Positions 22,535 through 31,353 of a stretch of 64,000 nt of DNA are shown here, piece after piece (within the stretch, counting starts at the first letter, position 1; each line of letters starts with the position of its first letter). A program made the translations under genes and the position numbers. This DNA comes from Prochlorococcus sp. AG-418-I20 (GTDB lineage: Bacteria; Cyanobacteriota; Cyanobacteriia; PCC-6307; Cyanobiaceae). The notes beneath the pieces are model-generated. The model was not told the DNA's origin, did not search any database, and saw only the letters and a list, made by a program, of their open reading frames with translations. The stretch is taken from NCBI GenBank assembly GCA_003214175.1, contig QCLZ01000004.1:62001-126000 (forward strand). Direction: 5' to 3'.

Positions 22535-23959
22535 TTAGAAATTTGAGATAATTTCTTCAGCAAAACTGCTGCAGGACAAGGGTTCTACTTTTGGTTCCAT
22601 TAAGCGTGCTAGATCGTAGGTGACTTTTTTTTGCTCTATTGACTTGCTTAAACCATTAGTAATTAAGTTAGCTGCTTCATCCCAACCAAAATATTCAAGC
22701 ATCATTACACCACTAAGAATTACTGAACCTGGATTAATCTTGTTTAAGCCTGCATGTTTTGGAGCGGTACCGTGCGTAGCTTCGAAAATTGCTGCATTAT
22801 CTCCAATATTTGCACCGGGAGCCATACCTAGGCCTCCAACAATTGCTGCAGCTGCATCAGAAACATAGTCTCCATTAAGGTTTAATGTTGCAAGAATTGA
22901 ATATTCTTGAGGTCTAGTTTGAATTTGTTGGAATATACTATCAGCTATTCGATCATCAACAAGAATAAGTTCTCTCCATTTTTCATCTCCGTGAGAATTT
23001 GATATTGATGCAATCACTTCTTTGATTTCTTCGCAAATGAACGCTTTTTTGTTATTTGTAAGCTTGTCAAACCCAGGTTCAATTTTTCGAGCATTATTTT
23101 CAATTGTAATTTCTGGATTTTTCTGAATATTATCTAAAATCCAGCTTTCTCGTTCTGTAATGCAATCTTCTCTAAATTCATTTATTGCTAATTCATATCC
23201 CCAATCTCTAAATGCACCTTCTGTATATTTCATAATATTCCCTTTGTGTACAAGAGTCACATGCCTTTTATCTCCTGATAATCTTTTAGCATGTTCAATG
23301 GCTTTTCTAATATGCCTTTGGCTACCAGATTTACTCACCGGTTTTATTCCAATACCTGATCCGTTTGGTATGGATCTATTTTTTAAATTTTTACTTTTTG
23401 GTATGACAACGTTATTTAAGTGATTAATTAATTCAAGACAATTATTATCCTCTGCTTCCCATTCAATTCCCATGTAGATATCCTCAGTATTTTCTCTATA
23501 TACAATAACGTCTAAATCTTGGGGATTTTTGTGAGGGCTTGGAGTACCTTGATAATATTTGCATGGTCTAACACAGCTATATAAATCAAAGATTTGCCTT
23601 AATGCAACATTAAGAGATCTAATACCTCCACCGATGGGGGTCGTTAAAGGACCTTTGATGGCTACACCAAAGTGTCTGATTGCTTCAATAGTATCTTGAG
23701 GGAGATAGTTATAAGTTCCATAAATTTCACACGCTTCATCGCCTGCATAGACTTTGAACCAATTAATTTTTCTTTCATCTCCATAGCTTTTTTTAATCGC
23801 TGAATCAAGAACGATTTGAGTAGCAGGCCAAATATCAACTCCAGTACCATCACCCCTAATAAATGGAACAATTGGATTATTAGGAACGTTAGGTTTGCCT
23901 TGATTAAAAGTTATTATCTTGCCTTCAGTGGGTAAAGTTAATTTTTCAAATTTTGGCAT
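22535..23959 (-). CDS. icd: isocitrate dehydrogenase (NADP+)
   Basis: Oxidises isocitrate to 2-oxoglutarate, which supplies nitrogen assimilation and the PII/NtcA signal in cyanobacteria. The 474-residue product has the phosphate-binding GGGIRSLNVALRQ, the metal-binding DDRIADSIFQQI and the cofactor loop FEATHGTAPKHAG. It is slightly longer than the E. coli enzyme, with an insert between about 255 and 330, as in other cyanobacteria. Expression is probably nitrogen-regulated by analogy, but no clean NtcA site was found upstream. Confidence 0.96.
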   Translation of the reverse strand: MPKFEKLTLPTEGKIITFNQGKPNVPNNPIVPFIRGDGTGVDIWPATQIVLDSAIKKSYGDERKINWFKVYAGDEACEIYGTYNYLPQDTIEAIRHFGVAIKGPLTTPIGGGIRSLNVALRQIFDLYSCVRPCKYYQGTPSPHKNPQDLDVIVYRENTEDIYMGIEWEAEDNNCLELINHLNNVVIPKSKNLKNRSIPNGSGIGIKPVSKSGSQRHIRKAIEHAKRLSGDKRHVTLVHKGNIMKYTEGAFRDWGYELAINEFREDCITERESWILDNIQKNPEITIENNARKIEPGFDKLTNNKKAFICEEIKEVIASISNSHGDEKWRELILVDDRIADSIFQQIQTRPQEYSILATLNLNGDYVSDAAAAIVGGLGMAPGANIGDNAAIFEATHGTAPKHAGLNKINPGSVILSGVMMLEYFGWDEAANLITNGLSKSIEQKKVTYDLARLMEPKVEPLSCSSFAEEIISNF

Positions 23960-24169
23960 AGCATTGAATTAGTAAAAGATAACTCATTGAAGTTCCTCGT
24001 ATTGTAATTTGCGATGAGTTATTTTCTTTAAAACCTAGAAATTTATTATTCAAATGTGAATAGAGAATACTTTATTGATCAGCATTTCAACATCTTTATT
24101 AAAAGAAAAAGTAGTTAATAAGCAAGTTAAAGCAAAATATGTCATTTTCAGAAAAACACTCAGCAACTT

Positions 24170-24601
24170 ATGAATGCGAGTTCAAATGTAAGTAATATTG
24201 AAATAGCTAATAAAATTGCTTCTACTGCAGTTTTGTTTCGGAAATATTTTCCAGATGCAAGCGTAAACTTTAGTCCCTGGGACAATTCAAATAATGAATT
24301 CATGCAAGATACTATTGATTTTGCTTTCCATTTCCCTGGTTGGAGTCCTCTGATTGAATGTAGAGCAATACTCCTACAATTAAGAATTGAAAATGATAAT
24401 AATGACAGAGTCCCGAAATTGTTGGGAATAATAATGCGAGGTATGATTGTTCCCTCCGAGAGATGGAGAGTGGCTACCATCGGTGATTGGGAAATGACTG
24501 GCACTCATCTACCGCAAAAGGAACAAAAAGATAACCTTTTTTTGGTTTGTAAAGAACTTTATAAGCTATTCTCTACAACATCCGCTGGTAACAAAAATTA
24601 G
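24170..24601 (+). CDS. conserved-looking cyanobacterial protein, unknown function
   Basis: Encodes 143 residues, ATG start. A helical N terminus (NIEIANKIASTAVLFRKYFP) leads into an alternating region (FPGWSPLIECRAILLQLRI, then IVPSERWRVATIGDWE) and a C-terminal helix (LVCKELYKLFS). No signal peptide or membrane segment is seen. It precedes ho1 by 57 bases on the same strand, so a link with bilin synthesis is possible but unproven. I do not recognise the family with confidence. Confidence 0.75.
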   Translation: MNASSNVSNIEIANKIASTAVLFRKYFPDASVNFSPWDNSNNEFMQDTIDFAFHFPGWSPLIECRAILLQLRIENDNNDRVPKLLGIIMRGMIVPSERWRVATIGDWEMTGTHLPQKEQKDNLFLVCKELYKLFSTTSAGNKN

Positions 24602-24658
24602 CTGTTTTATGTATTTTCCTTGTAGATTAAATACACTTACTAAAATAATTAAAAATTT

Positions 24659-25369
24659 ATGGCAGTCGCTCTTGCAGGACAATTAAGAGAAGGGACAAAA
24701 AAATCTCACACTATGGCAGAAAATACTGGCTTTGTGGCTTGTTTTTTGAAAGGAGTTGTTGAAAAAAAATCTTATAGAAAATTAATTAGTGATTTATATT
24801 TTGTTTATGAAGCTATGGAAGAGGAAATTGAAAGACTGGTCATTGAGGAACATCCAGTAATAAAACCTATAGGTTTTAAATCATTATTCAGGAAAGAAAC
24901 TCTTGTAAATGATCTTAAATTTTATTTTGGTGATAACTGGAAGAATGAAATTAATATTTCTCACTCAGCAAAAGAATACGTTGAAAGAATCCGAGAGGTC
25001 GCAAACAAATCACCAGAGCTATTGGTTGGACACCACTACACTCGCTATATAGGAGATTTATCTGGGGGGCAAATTTTGAAAAGGATCGCTAAAAAAGCAT
25101 TAAATTTGCAAGGAAATGATGGTTTGAATTTTTATGAGTTTGAATTAATTTCTGATGAAAATAAATTCAAGGAAGAATATTCCCTTACTTTGAATCAACT
25201 TCCAATAAATCAACAGACTGCTGATCAAATAATTGATGAAGCTAATCAAGCTTTTACTTACAATATGAAAATGTTTAAGGAGCTTGAAGGCAACTTGATT
25301 GCTGTTTTAGGCAAGATTGTATTTAATTACATTACAAAAAAAATAAGGAAAGGAAGCACAGAGACCTAG
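24659..25369 (+). CDS. ho1: heme oxygenase
   Basis: Ferredoxin-dependent opening of heme to biliverdin IX-alpha, the precursor of all bilins. The 236-residue product has the proximal ligand H17 in SHTMAENTGF and the distal helix YTRYIGDLSGGQ with the flexible glycines over the heme. It is the first gene of a tight ho1-pebA-pebB cluster (six bases, then zero bases between genes). This shows that the pathway to phycoerythrobilin is kept together. Confidence 0.97.
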   Translation: MAVALAGQLREGTKKSHTMAENTGFVACFLKGVVEKKSYRKLISDLYFVYEAMEEEIERLVIEEHPVIKPIGFKSLFRKETLVNDLKFYFGDNWKNEINISHSAKEYVERIREVANKSPELLVGHHYTRYIGDLSGGQILKRIAKKALNLQGNDGLNFYEFELISDENKFKEEYSLTLNQLPINQQTADQIIDEANQAFTYNMKMFKELEGNLIAVLGKIVFNYITKKIRKGSTET

Positions 25370-25375
25370 TAATTT

Positions 25376-26089
25376 ATGTTTGATTCATTAGTTGATTTCC
25401 TTAAAGCCAATATTGATGAATTAAATGGTCATGAAGTACAAATATCTAGCGAATTCAAGGAACATCATAATGAAGACTCAAAATATATTATTAAAAATTG
25501 GCTTTTTTCATCTCCCGAATATAGAAAGTGGCGAATAACAAGATTAGATGGTGGCAAAAAACTGCAAGTGTTTAATACGGTCGCATATCCAAATTTTGAT
25601 AGTGAAATGCCTATTTTAGGAGCTGATATTTTATGGTTTGGAACCTCTCAAAAGTTATTAGCAATACTTGATTATCAACCTTTAATTCAAGAAGGCAAGT
25701 ATCTTGAAAAATATTGTTCAAGTTTAGGTAGTATTAAGAAAAAATATTCTGCATTTGATAATAATAATAAAATGAAGAATATATATGATTCAAAAAAGTA
25801 TTTTTCGCCATGGGTTATTATCTGTAGAGGAAATAAATTAAATCTTGATAGAGATTTAAATAATATATTCCATTTATTTGTAAATAATTATTTGAGCATT
25901 TATAAATCGAATCCTGTTAATCAATTTTTAAATACAGAAGAAATAAAGATTAATCAAATTAAATATGATAAGTACAGTTATGAAAAAGACCCTGCAGATA
26001 AATTGTTTAAATCTTTTTTTGGAGAAAAATGGACAAAAAAGTTTATCAATAAATTTCTTTTTACATTAAATAATGAGATTATTCATTGA
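25376..26089 (+). CDS. pebA: 15,16-dihydrobiliverdin:ferredoxin oxidoreductase
   Basis: Reduces biliverdin IX-alpha to 15,16-dihydrobiliverdin using ferredoxin. The 237-residue product has the bilin-reductase core: PIFGADIL-like [12 protein letters not shown], then [10 protein letters not shown] with the conserved Asp, then YFSPWVI and the C-terminal [15 protein letters not shown]. It immediately precedes pebB; the two enzymes are known to channel the intermediate. The gene is more AT-rich and Asn/Lys-rich than the ho1 product. Confidence 0.94.
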   Translation: MFDSLVDFLKANIDELNGHEVQISSEFKEHHNEDSKYIIKNWLFSSPEYRKWRITRLDGGKKLQVFNTVAYPNFDSEMPILGADILWFGTSQKLLAILDYQPLIQEGKYLEKYCSSLGSIKKKYSAFDNNNKMKNIYDSKKYFSPWVIICRGNKLNLDRDLNNIFHLFVNNYLSIYKSNPVNQFLNTEEIKINQIKYDKYSYEKDPADKLFKSFFGEKWTKKFINKFLFTLNNEIIH

Positions 26090-26851
26090 ATGTTAATACA
26101 AGATACTATTTTTTATAGTCCAGATTGGAGATGGCATAATTTTCTAAAATATTTAACTAATAATTTGAGTAAATATAACTGTTTAGAAAAAATAATACCC
26201 TCTGCATATTCTTATAAAGATTCAACTTATGGTTCAAAAAATTCAAAAAAAAATGTGAATCTCTTTACTTGGGGTGTAACGCATAAAAAAAGAATTCAAT
26301 TAGCAAGAGCAGTTTGTATAAATAGTCCAAATTATTCTGTTTTAAATTTTTTAATTATTCCTAATACTATTTATAACGTCCCGTTTTTTGGAGTAGATTT
26401 TGTTTCTCTACCTAATAGTCATTTATTAGTATTAGATTTTCAGCCTTCATTAAAAATACAAAATCAATACAATAATGAGTTATTAGAAAAACTTATAAAA
26501 CTCAAAAATCATTGTCATTCATCACTGCCATTAGCTGAAAAAATGTCTGCAGATGTAGCGAGATTTTTTTCTCCAGGAGTAATCTGGTCAAAATTACCAA
26601 AAGAAGAAAGAAGTGATTTTTTAATTGCTAATCAGCTTTATCTCTCATTTAAGGAATATCTTGATTTGTATTTGGAAATTCTTTTCGAAAGCAAAGAAGT
26701 CAATATGAAACTGCAAAAAGAATTAATAAATGGTCAAAATAATTATTTGAAATATAGAAGAGATAACGATCCAGCAAGGCCGATGTTGTCGAGTTTGTTT
26801 GGTAAAGAATTTACTGAATCTTTAATTAAAGAAGTTTTATTTACTACTTAA
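26090..26851 (+). CDS. pebB: phycoerythrobilin:ferredoxin oxidoreductase
   Basis: Reduces 15,16-dihydrobiliverdin to 3Z-phycoerythrobilin. The 253-residue product shares the family core with Peb[34 protein letters not shown] and the C-terminal [15 protein letters not shown]. The start codon follows the pebA stop directly, which suggests translational coupling. Position and motifs separate it from PebA. In a strain without full phycobilisomes the product presumably serves a residual phycoerythrin or signalling role. Confidence 0.94.
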   Translation: MLIQDTIFYSPDWRWHNFLKYLTNNLSKYNCLEKIIPSAYSYKDSTYGSKNSKKNVNLFTWGVTHKKRIQLARAVCINSPNYSVLNFLIIPNTIYNVPFFGVDFVSLPNSHLLVLDFQPSLKIQNQYNNELLEKLIKLKNHCHSSLPLAEKMSADVARFFSPGVIWSKLPKEERSDFLIANQLYLSFKEYLDLYLEILFESKEVNMKLQKELINGQNNYLKYRRDNDPARPMLSSLFGKEFTESLIKEVLFTT

Positions 26852-26883
26852 AAGTCTTATAATTTATTGAAATTTTAAATCAT

Positions 26884-27357
26884 ATGAAGAAAATTTCTGT
26901 TCTTTTTGTATGTCTAGGAAATATTTGTAGGTCTCCTGCTGCAGAAGCTATTTTTATAAGTCTACTTGAAAAGAAGAGATTAACTGATGCATTTATTGTA
27001 GATTCTGCTGGAACTGGAAGTTGGCATATTGGAAAAAAATCTGACTCTAGAATGAGAATTGCGGCGGAAAGAAGAGATATAAATATCTTAAGCAGGGCTC
27101 GTCAAATTACTAGCAAAGATTTTGACGAATTTAACTATATTCTTGCTATGGATGACTCAAATTTTAGAAATATTCAAGATCTTAAAAATAGAACAGCTTC
27201 ATCTGATTTTGCATCAATTAAGAAAATACAAGATTTTAAATCGGTTTTTAATGAGCAAGAAGTTCCTGACCCATATTTTGGAGGTGATGAGGGCTTCGAT
27301 TATGTCCTTGATATTTTAGAAGACTCTGTAAACGGTTTTTTGGAAAGTATTTCTTAA
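26884..27357 (+). CDS. low-molecular-weight protein-tyrosine phosphatase
   Basis: Cytoplasmic phosphatase of 157 residues. The P-loop is C10-LGNIC-R16-S near the N terminus (VCLGNICRSPAAE), and the general acid is in VPDPYFGGDEGF. The DSAGTGSWHIG segment is also typical. It follows pebB by 32 bases on the same strand and converges on panC/cmk with two bases between. The target could be a tyrosine-phosphorylated protein or arginine phosphate; sequence alone does not decide. Confidence 0.93.
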   Translation: MKKISVLFVCLGNICRSPAAEAIFISLLEKKRLTDAFIVDSAGTGSWHIGKKSDSRMRIAAERRDINILSRARQITSKDFDEFNYILAMDDSNFRNIQDLKNRTASSDFASIKKIQDFKSVFNEQEVPDPYFGGDEGFDYVLDILEDSVNGFLESIS

Positions 27358-27359
27358 AT

Positions 27360-28892
27360 TTATTTAATCTCAGTCTCTTTAGGAATCTTGTCATTATAAA
27401 GATCAATAATTTTATCCACTACCTCATTTATTGAATATCCATCCGTAATAATTTCTATTGCGTCATTCGCTTTTATTAGAGGTGAAATTTCCCTATTGGA
27501 ATCTTCAAAATCTCTTTTTTTTATAAGTTCTTTTAATTTATGAAGATCTATTTCTTGTGAGTCTTTACTATTTTTATCAGATTTTCTTCTTTTTGCTCTC
27601 TCTTCAATGCTAGCAGTTAAAAATATTTTAAGTTCTGCATGAGGAAAAACAGTAGTTCCTATATCTCTTCCTTCAGCTACAAGTCCGCCTGATTCTCCAA
27701 TTTTTCTTTGTTCTTCTACTAAGAATTTTCTTACTTCTTTTAATGAGGAAATTTTAGAAACGATGGAACTTATCTTTTGCGACCTAATTTCTTCAGTAAC
27801 ACAATAGTTATTAACATAAACATCCTGCTGGGAATTTGTATTCGAATTGAAAACAATAGATATATCTTTAAGAATATTCTGTAATTTTTTTTCTTTTTTA
27901 TAATCAATATTTTCTTTTATCAAAAGCCAACTCAATGCCCTATACATTGCTCCAGTATCTAAATATAAAAGTTTAAGTTTCTTCGCTATTAACTTTGTTA
28001 CAGTACTTTTGCCTGACCCTGCAGGACCATCAATTGCAATAATCGGCCTTCTTTTCATTAGAAAAACGTGATCTATTAATCTTGTCTCTCCACATCTTAT
28101 CGCACCAGCCAGTAACGAAATATTATCCTCAAGTCTTGCTTTTTGGAGTGTATGAGGGTGTAAATGTTCTAAATATTCAATTGAAATTTTTTTTACTGAT
28201 AGCTGTTTAATGATTTCGTTTAAATTGATCTTTTTTTCTTGCTGAAAAATTTTTTTTGCTTCTAATAACTCACTTGAAAAAAACCTCATCAATTTTCTTT
28301 CGTTTTTTGATAAATTTACATTACGTGAACTTAAAGGAATTCCATCAAAATCTCTTTGTGTAGGAATAGATTTAATAGCAACATTTAATTTCTTTCTTTT
28401 CACGAGATTTTTTAAAATTAAAAGTTGTTGCCAATCTTTTTCTCCTAAGTAAAGATTTTTTGGCTTGATGAGATTAAGTAATCTATAAACTACTGTACAA
28501 ACGCCATCAAAATGTCCAATTCGATTTAATCCACATAATGCAGAAGATAATTCTATTGGAGCTTTTAGTAATTTAATATTTTTATTATTAGGTGGATATA
28601 TATCTTCATTACTTGGGATGAAAATGGCATCTGCGCCATTTGAAAAGGAAATTTTTATGTCATTATCAATTGTTTTAGGGTAATTCTCTAAATCTAACTT
28701 GTTATCAAATTGAAGTGGATTAATAAAAATACTTACTAAATTAACGTTACAATTGTCATTTTTTGCTGTTGATATTAGTTTTATATGTCCATTGTGAAGA
28801 TTACCCATTGTTGGGATGAAGTTAATTTCACTATTTATATTTCTCCTCCAATTTTTAATGTCTTCAGCTTTTCTTATGATTACTTTCTTCAC
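27360..28892 (-). CDS. panC/cmk: bifunctional pantoate--beta-alanine ligase / cytidylate kinase
   Basis: One 510-residue protein with two enzymes. The N-terminal half is pantothenate synthetase: IPTMGNLHNGH with the HxGH motif at 33-36, then the conserved GLNRIGHFDGVCTVVYRL. The C-terminal half, from about 283, is CMP kinase: AIDGPAGSGKSTVTK with Walker A, DTGAMYRALSW, and EGRDIGTTVFPHAELK. This fusion is characteristic of cyanobacteria. The gene diverges from purM across 98 bases. The two activities belong to CoA synthesis and pyrimidine nucleotide recycling. Confidence 0.96.
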   Translation of the reverse strand: MKKVIIRKAEDIKNWRRNINSEINFIPTMGNLHNGHIKLISTAKNDNCNVNLVSIFINPLQFDNKLDLENYPKTIDNDIKISFSNGADAIFIPSNEDIYPPNNKNIKLLKAPIELSSALCGLNRIGHFDGVCTVVYRLLNLIKPKNLYLGEKDWQQLLILKNLVKRKKLNVAIKSIPTQRDFDGIPLSSRNVNLSKNERKLMRFFSSELLEAKKIFQQEKKINLNEIIKQLSVKKISIEYLEHLHPHTLQKARLEDNISLLAGAIRCGETRLIDHVFLMKRRPIIAIDGPAGSGKSTVTKLIAKKLKLLYLDTGAMYRALSWLLIKENIDYKKEKKLQNILKDISIVFNSNTNSQQDVYVNNYCVTEEIRSQKISSIVSKISSLKEVRKFLVEEQRKIGESGGLVAEGRDIGTTVFPHAELKIFLTASIEERAKRRKSDKNSKDSQEIDLHKLKELIKKRDFEDSNREISPLIKANDAIEIITDGYSINEVVDKIIDLYNDKIPKETEIK

Positions 28893-28990
28893 TTTGTTTT
28901 TAAAAAATAAATCTATTTGATAAATAATTACTGGACAAAAGCAATCTTAGGAGGAATATCTATATAGGGAAAGTCTATCATTTTTATTTC

Positions 28991-30034
28991 ATGGATTACA
29001 AAACATCAGGTGTTGATATAGAAGCTGGGCGAGAATTTGTTTCCGAAATTAAACAGGCAGTTGAAAGAACTCATACATCTAATGTGATTGAGGGCATTGG
29101 TGGATTCGGAGGTTTATTTAGAATTCCTATCGAGAGTTTTCAAAAGCCAGTGCTTGTCTCAGGAACCGATGGTGTTGGAACAAAATTAGAATTAGCCCAA
29201 AGTAAAAACTTTCACTTTGAGGTTGGTATTGATTTAGTTGCTATGTGCATGAACGATATCATTACTAGTGGTGCAAAACCTTTATTTTTTCTGGATTATA
29301 TTGCTACTGGTAAACTTGATAAGAAACAATTATTGAGGGTTGTTCAGGGTATTTCACATGGCTGCGGAGAAAATAACTGTTCATTACTCGGCGGAGAAAC
29401 TGCTGAAATGCCTGGATTTTATTCAAAAAATAAGTATGATCTTGCAGGATTCTGCGTTGGAATAGTTGATGAGGATAAACTTATTAATGGTAAAAAAGTA
29501 TCTGAAAATGACTTAATAATTGCTTTAAAAAGTAATGGGGTACATAGTAACGGCTTTAGTTTAGTAAGAAAAATTATTCAAAACAATAATCAAATAGATA
29601 AAGAATTTGAAAAAGTTTCTCACCTAAATTTTTATGATGAGTTATTGAAACCTACAAAAATTTACAATAATGTGATTAGCCAAATGTTATCTGAAAATAT
29701 AGAAATTAAAGCAATGTCTCATATTACAGGAGGAGGAATTCCAGAAAATTTACCAAGATGTATGCCTTCTGATTTTATTCCTTATATCAATACTAGTTCT
29801 TGGGAAATTCCTATTTTATTTAAATTCCTTAAAGATAAAGGATCGATTCCTGAAAAAGATTTTTGGAATACTTTCAATCTTGGAGTGGGATTTTGTTTAA
29901 TTATTGATAAACAATTTAAGGAGTCGATATTAAATATCTGTAAAGATCATGACATAGATAGTTGGGAAATTGGAAAGATAGTTCGAAAAAAGGATTCAAT
30001 AAAAAGCAAATTTTTGCCTGAAATATTAACTTAA
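28991..30034 (+). CDS. purM: phosphoribosylformylglycinamidine cyclo-ligase
   Basis: Closes the imidazole ring in purine synthesis using ATP, giving AIR. The 347-residue product has the PurM-family motifs SGTDGVGTKLELA, the VAMCMNDIITSGAKPLFFLDYIATG segment and LLGGETAEMPGFY. The ending, with FNLGVGFCLII and a Lys-rich tail, is typical. AIR is also the substrate of ThiC encoded in this window, so purine and thiamine routes meet here. Confidence 0.96.
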   Translation: MDYKTSGVDIEAGREFVSEIKQAVERTHTSNVIEGIGGFGGLFRIPIESFQKPVLVSGTDGVGTKLELAQSKNFHFEVGIDLVAMCMNDIITSGAKPLFFLDYIATGKLDKKQLLRVVQGISHGCGENNCSLLGGETAEMPGFYSKNKYDLAGFCVGIVDEDKLINGKKVSENDLIIALKSNGVHSNGFSLVRKIIQNNNQIDKEFEKVSHLNFYDELLKPTKIYNNVISQMLSENIEIKAMSHITGGGIPENLPRCMPSDFIPYINTSSWEIPILFKFLKDKGSIPEKDFWNTFNLGVGFCLIIDKQFKESILNICKDHDIDSWEIGKIVRKKDSIKSKFLPEILT

Positions 30035-30165
30035 ATTTTATTAATGCTTTTAAAATTACTTTAAAAAAGTTTTTTATACACAAATGAAAAAGTTAGATGT
30101 AATATAATAAAATTACCGCCGAATTATATCGGAAGTTTAAGTATTAAGATTTAACATTTAATTCA

Positions 30166-30798
30166 ATGCCTTTTGCAAATAATCAAAGAATTACACGTAG
30201 ACGTAGTTCAGCTGGCCCAACACCTCCAAAAAGACCTTTGGGTAATAATTCTGAATTTAGTGGTAGACAGGCTCAAGGCCAAAGACCTACTTTCTTGACA
30301 TTAAGGGATCATGGGAAAGTTTTTGTAGCTGACTTACCTAACTTGTCGGATGGTCAATTAGCTCATATTAGTAAAGAAGCTAATGAAGTTTTAAATAGTT
30401 TAGAAAAAAGGCTTAATGATCTTGAAAATGAGCCAAATATTAGTAATCCTGAAAACGATACTTTGATAAAAGCCTCTACCAAAAGAGATGTCACATTAAG
30501 GTTTATTAAATCTATAGAAGAAGAACAAGAACACAGAAAGAATAACCCAGCATTAAGAGATGCTGCTTCTGAGTCTTTGCCTCGAACTTTTCTTGAGGTT
30601 GCTAGACATAGATTGCCAGGAGCAACTTTTGATTCACTACTTCGAGAGGCTCTTGAAGCATGTGCAGTTGATGACAGTTCTGAAGAGACTCAAATTATTG
30701 ATGAGCCTAAAGAAACTGTAAAAATTATGGATATACCCTCCTCCAACACAAATGCTTCACTTGTTGTTAGTATCGATTCAACTGATGATTCTAAATAA
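30166..30798 (+). CDS. protein with basic disordered N terminus, unknown function
   Basis: Encodes 210 residues. The first 40 are Arg-, Pro- and Gln-rich and probably disordered (RITRRRSSAGPTPPKR). A compact region follows (TFLTLRDHGKVFVADLPNLSDGQLAHIS), then a helical stretch (LNSLEKRLNDLENE) and a second helical segment (FLEVARHRLPGATFDSLLREALEA). The C terminus is acidic and low in complexity. It could bind nucleic acid through the basic tail, but this is inference. It overlaps the next small gene by one base (TAATG). Confidence 0.75.
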   Translation: MPFANNQRITRRRSSAGPTPPKRPLGNNSEFSGRQAQGQRPTFLTLRDHGKVFVADLPNLSDGQLAHISKEANEVLNSLEKRLNDLENEPNISNPENDTLIKASTKRDVTLRFIKSIEEEQEHRKNNPALRDAASESLPRTFLEVARHRLPGATFDSLLREALEACAVDDSSEETQIIDEPKETVKIMDIPSSNTNASLVVSIDSTDDSK

Positions 30799-30965
30799 TG
30801 GATCTGTTTGATACAAAACATAAGTTAACTACTATAAAGGTTCAAAAAAATTCAAAATTTAATCTTTCTTTGCAGGAAGAACCTCTTTTATGTAATCATT
30901 GCAAAAGAACAGCATCAAATGGAGTTAGATGCTTAGGAATGTGTGTAGCAGATAATGATTACTAA
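30798..30965 (+). CDS. small Cys-rich protein of 55 residues, unknown function
   Basis: A short ORF whose ATG overlaps the stop of the preceding gene by one base (TAATG), a sign of coupled translation. The C-terminal half has LLCNHCKRTASNGVRCLGMC: a CxxC pair followed 10 residues later by a CxxxC pair. That spacing would suit a zinc-ribbon or iron-binding knuckle. The N-terminal half is Lys-rich and polar. The coupling and the clustered cysteines argue that it is real. No family recognised. Confidence 0.6.
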   Translation: MDLFDTKHKLTTIKVQKNSKFNLSLQEEPLLCNHCKRTASNGVRCLGMCVADNDY

Positions 30966-31011
30966 AATAGTTGAAATATCAATTTTCAAGACTTGAAGTA
31001 TAACAACTATT
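30966..31011 (+). terminator. inverted repeat after the 55-residue gene, possible terminator
   Basis: Directly after the stop codon, AATAGTTG (30966-30973) pairs with CAACTATT (31004-31011). A nested palindrome TTCAAGACTTGAA lies at 30985-30997. Together they could fold into a two-part stem-loop. No T tract follows on the plus strand, so it would be an atypical terminator or a stabilising 3' structure. It also marks the last native sequence before the islet repeat. Confidence 0.4.
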
Positions 31012-31032
31012 ACTCCAAACTCCTTTTCCTGC

Positions 31033-31092
31033 AACGGTTAATAGAGAAATATGTTACCAAATTACAAAAGGCGACACCCAGATTCGAATTGG
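31033..31092. repeat. left direct repeat carrying a tRNA-Cys 3' fragment (att-like)
   Basis: Sixty bases align without gaps to 33114-33173, with 47 identical. The last 23 bases (31070-31092, GGCGACACCCAGATTCGAATTGG) copy the 3' part of the tRNA-Cys gene with two mismatches. The similarity stops after 31092 on the islet side. This is the pattern left by site-specific integration into the 3' end of a tRNA gene. The left copy has drifted and cannot make a tRNA. Confidence 0.85.
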
Positions 31093-31147
31093 TGTATGAA
31101 TTCTCATAAATAATACTATAACTACTTTTTCAGCGATATAAATTAAC

Positions 31148-31257
31148 AACTAACCGCCTACTAACCGCCCATAAGTGATATTTTTAGTGCTTATTTTTGC
31201 TTTTAATTAACTTATACTTCAGGAATTTTGGGCGGTAAAATATAGGGCGGTTTTACG
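31148..31257. repeat. GGGCGGT motif cluster at the left end of the islet
   Basis: Four copies of one GC-rich motif occur in AT-rich DNA. Two face the minus strand (ACTAACCGCC at 31149-31158 and 31160-31169, spaced 11 bases). Two face the plus strand (GGGCGGTAAAA at 31230-31240 and GGGCGGTTTTACG at 31245-31257). A partial TTTTACG repeat follows at 31262-31268. Regular spacing suggests protein-binding sites, such as recombinase arm sites or an operator. Function is not established. Confidence 0.65.
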
Positions 31258-31353
31258 TGGGTTTTACGAAGCACCTTTGCTCTATCTCTTAAGAGAAATC
31301 GTATAAAGTCTAATTTCTCTACAGTGGTATATTAATTGAAAATAAATTTTGAT

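Noticed and set aside
24005-24018. Possible NtcA site before icd
   Set aside because: Read on the minus strand it is GCA-N8-TAC, one base off GTA-N8-TAC, with no convincing -10 at the right distance; too weak to call.
24139-24195. 18-codon ORF overlapping the start of the gene at 24170
   Set aside because: Very short, overlaps a better gene in another frame, and has no features of its own.
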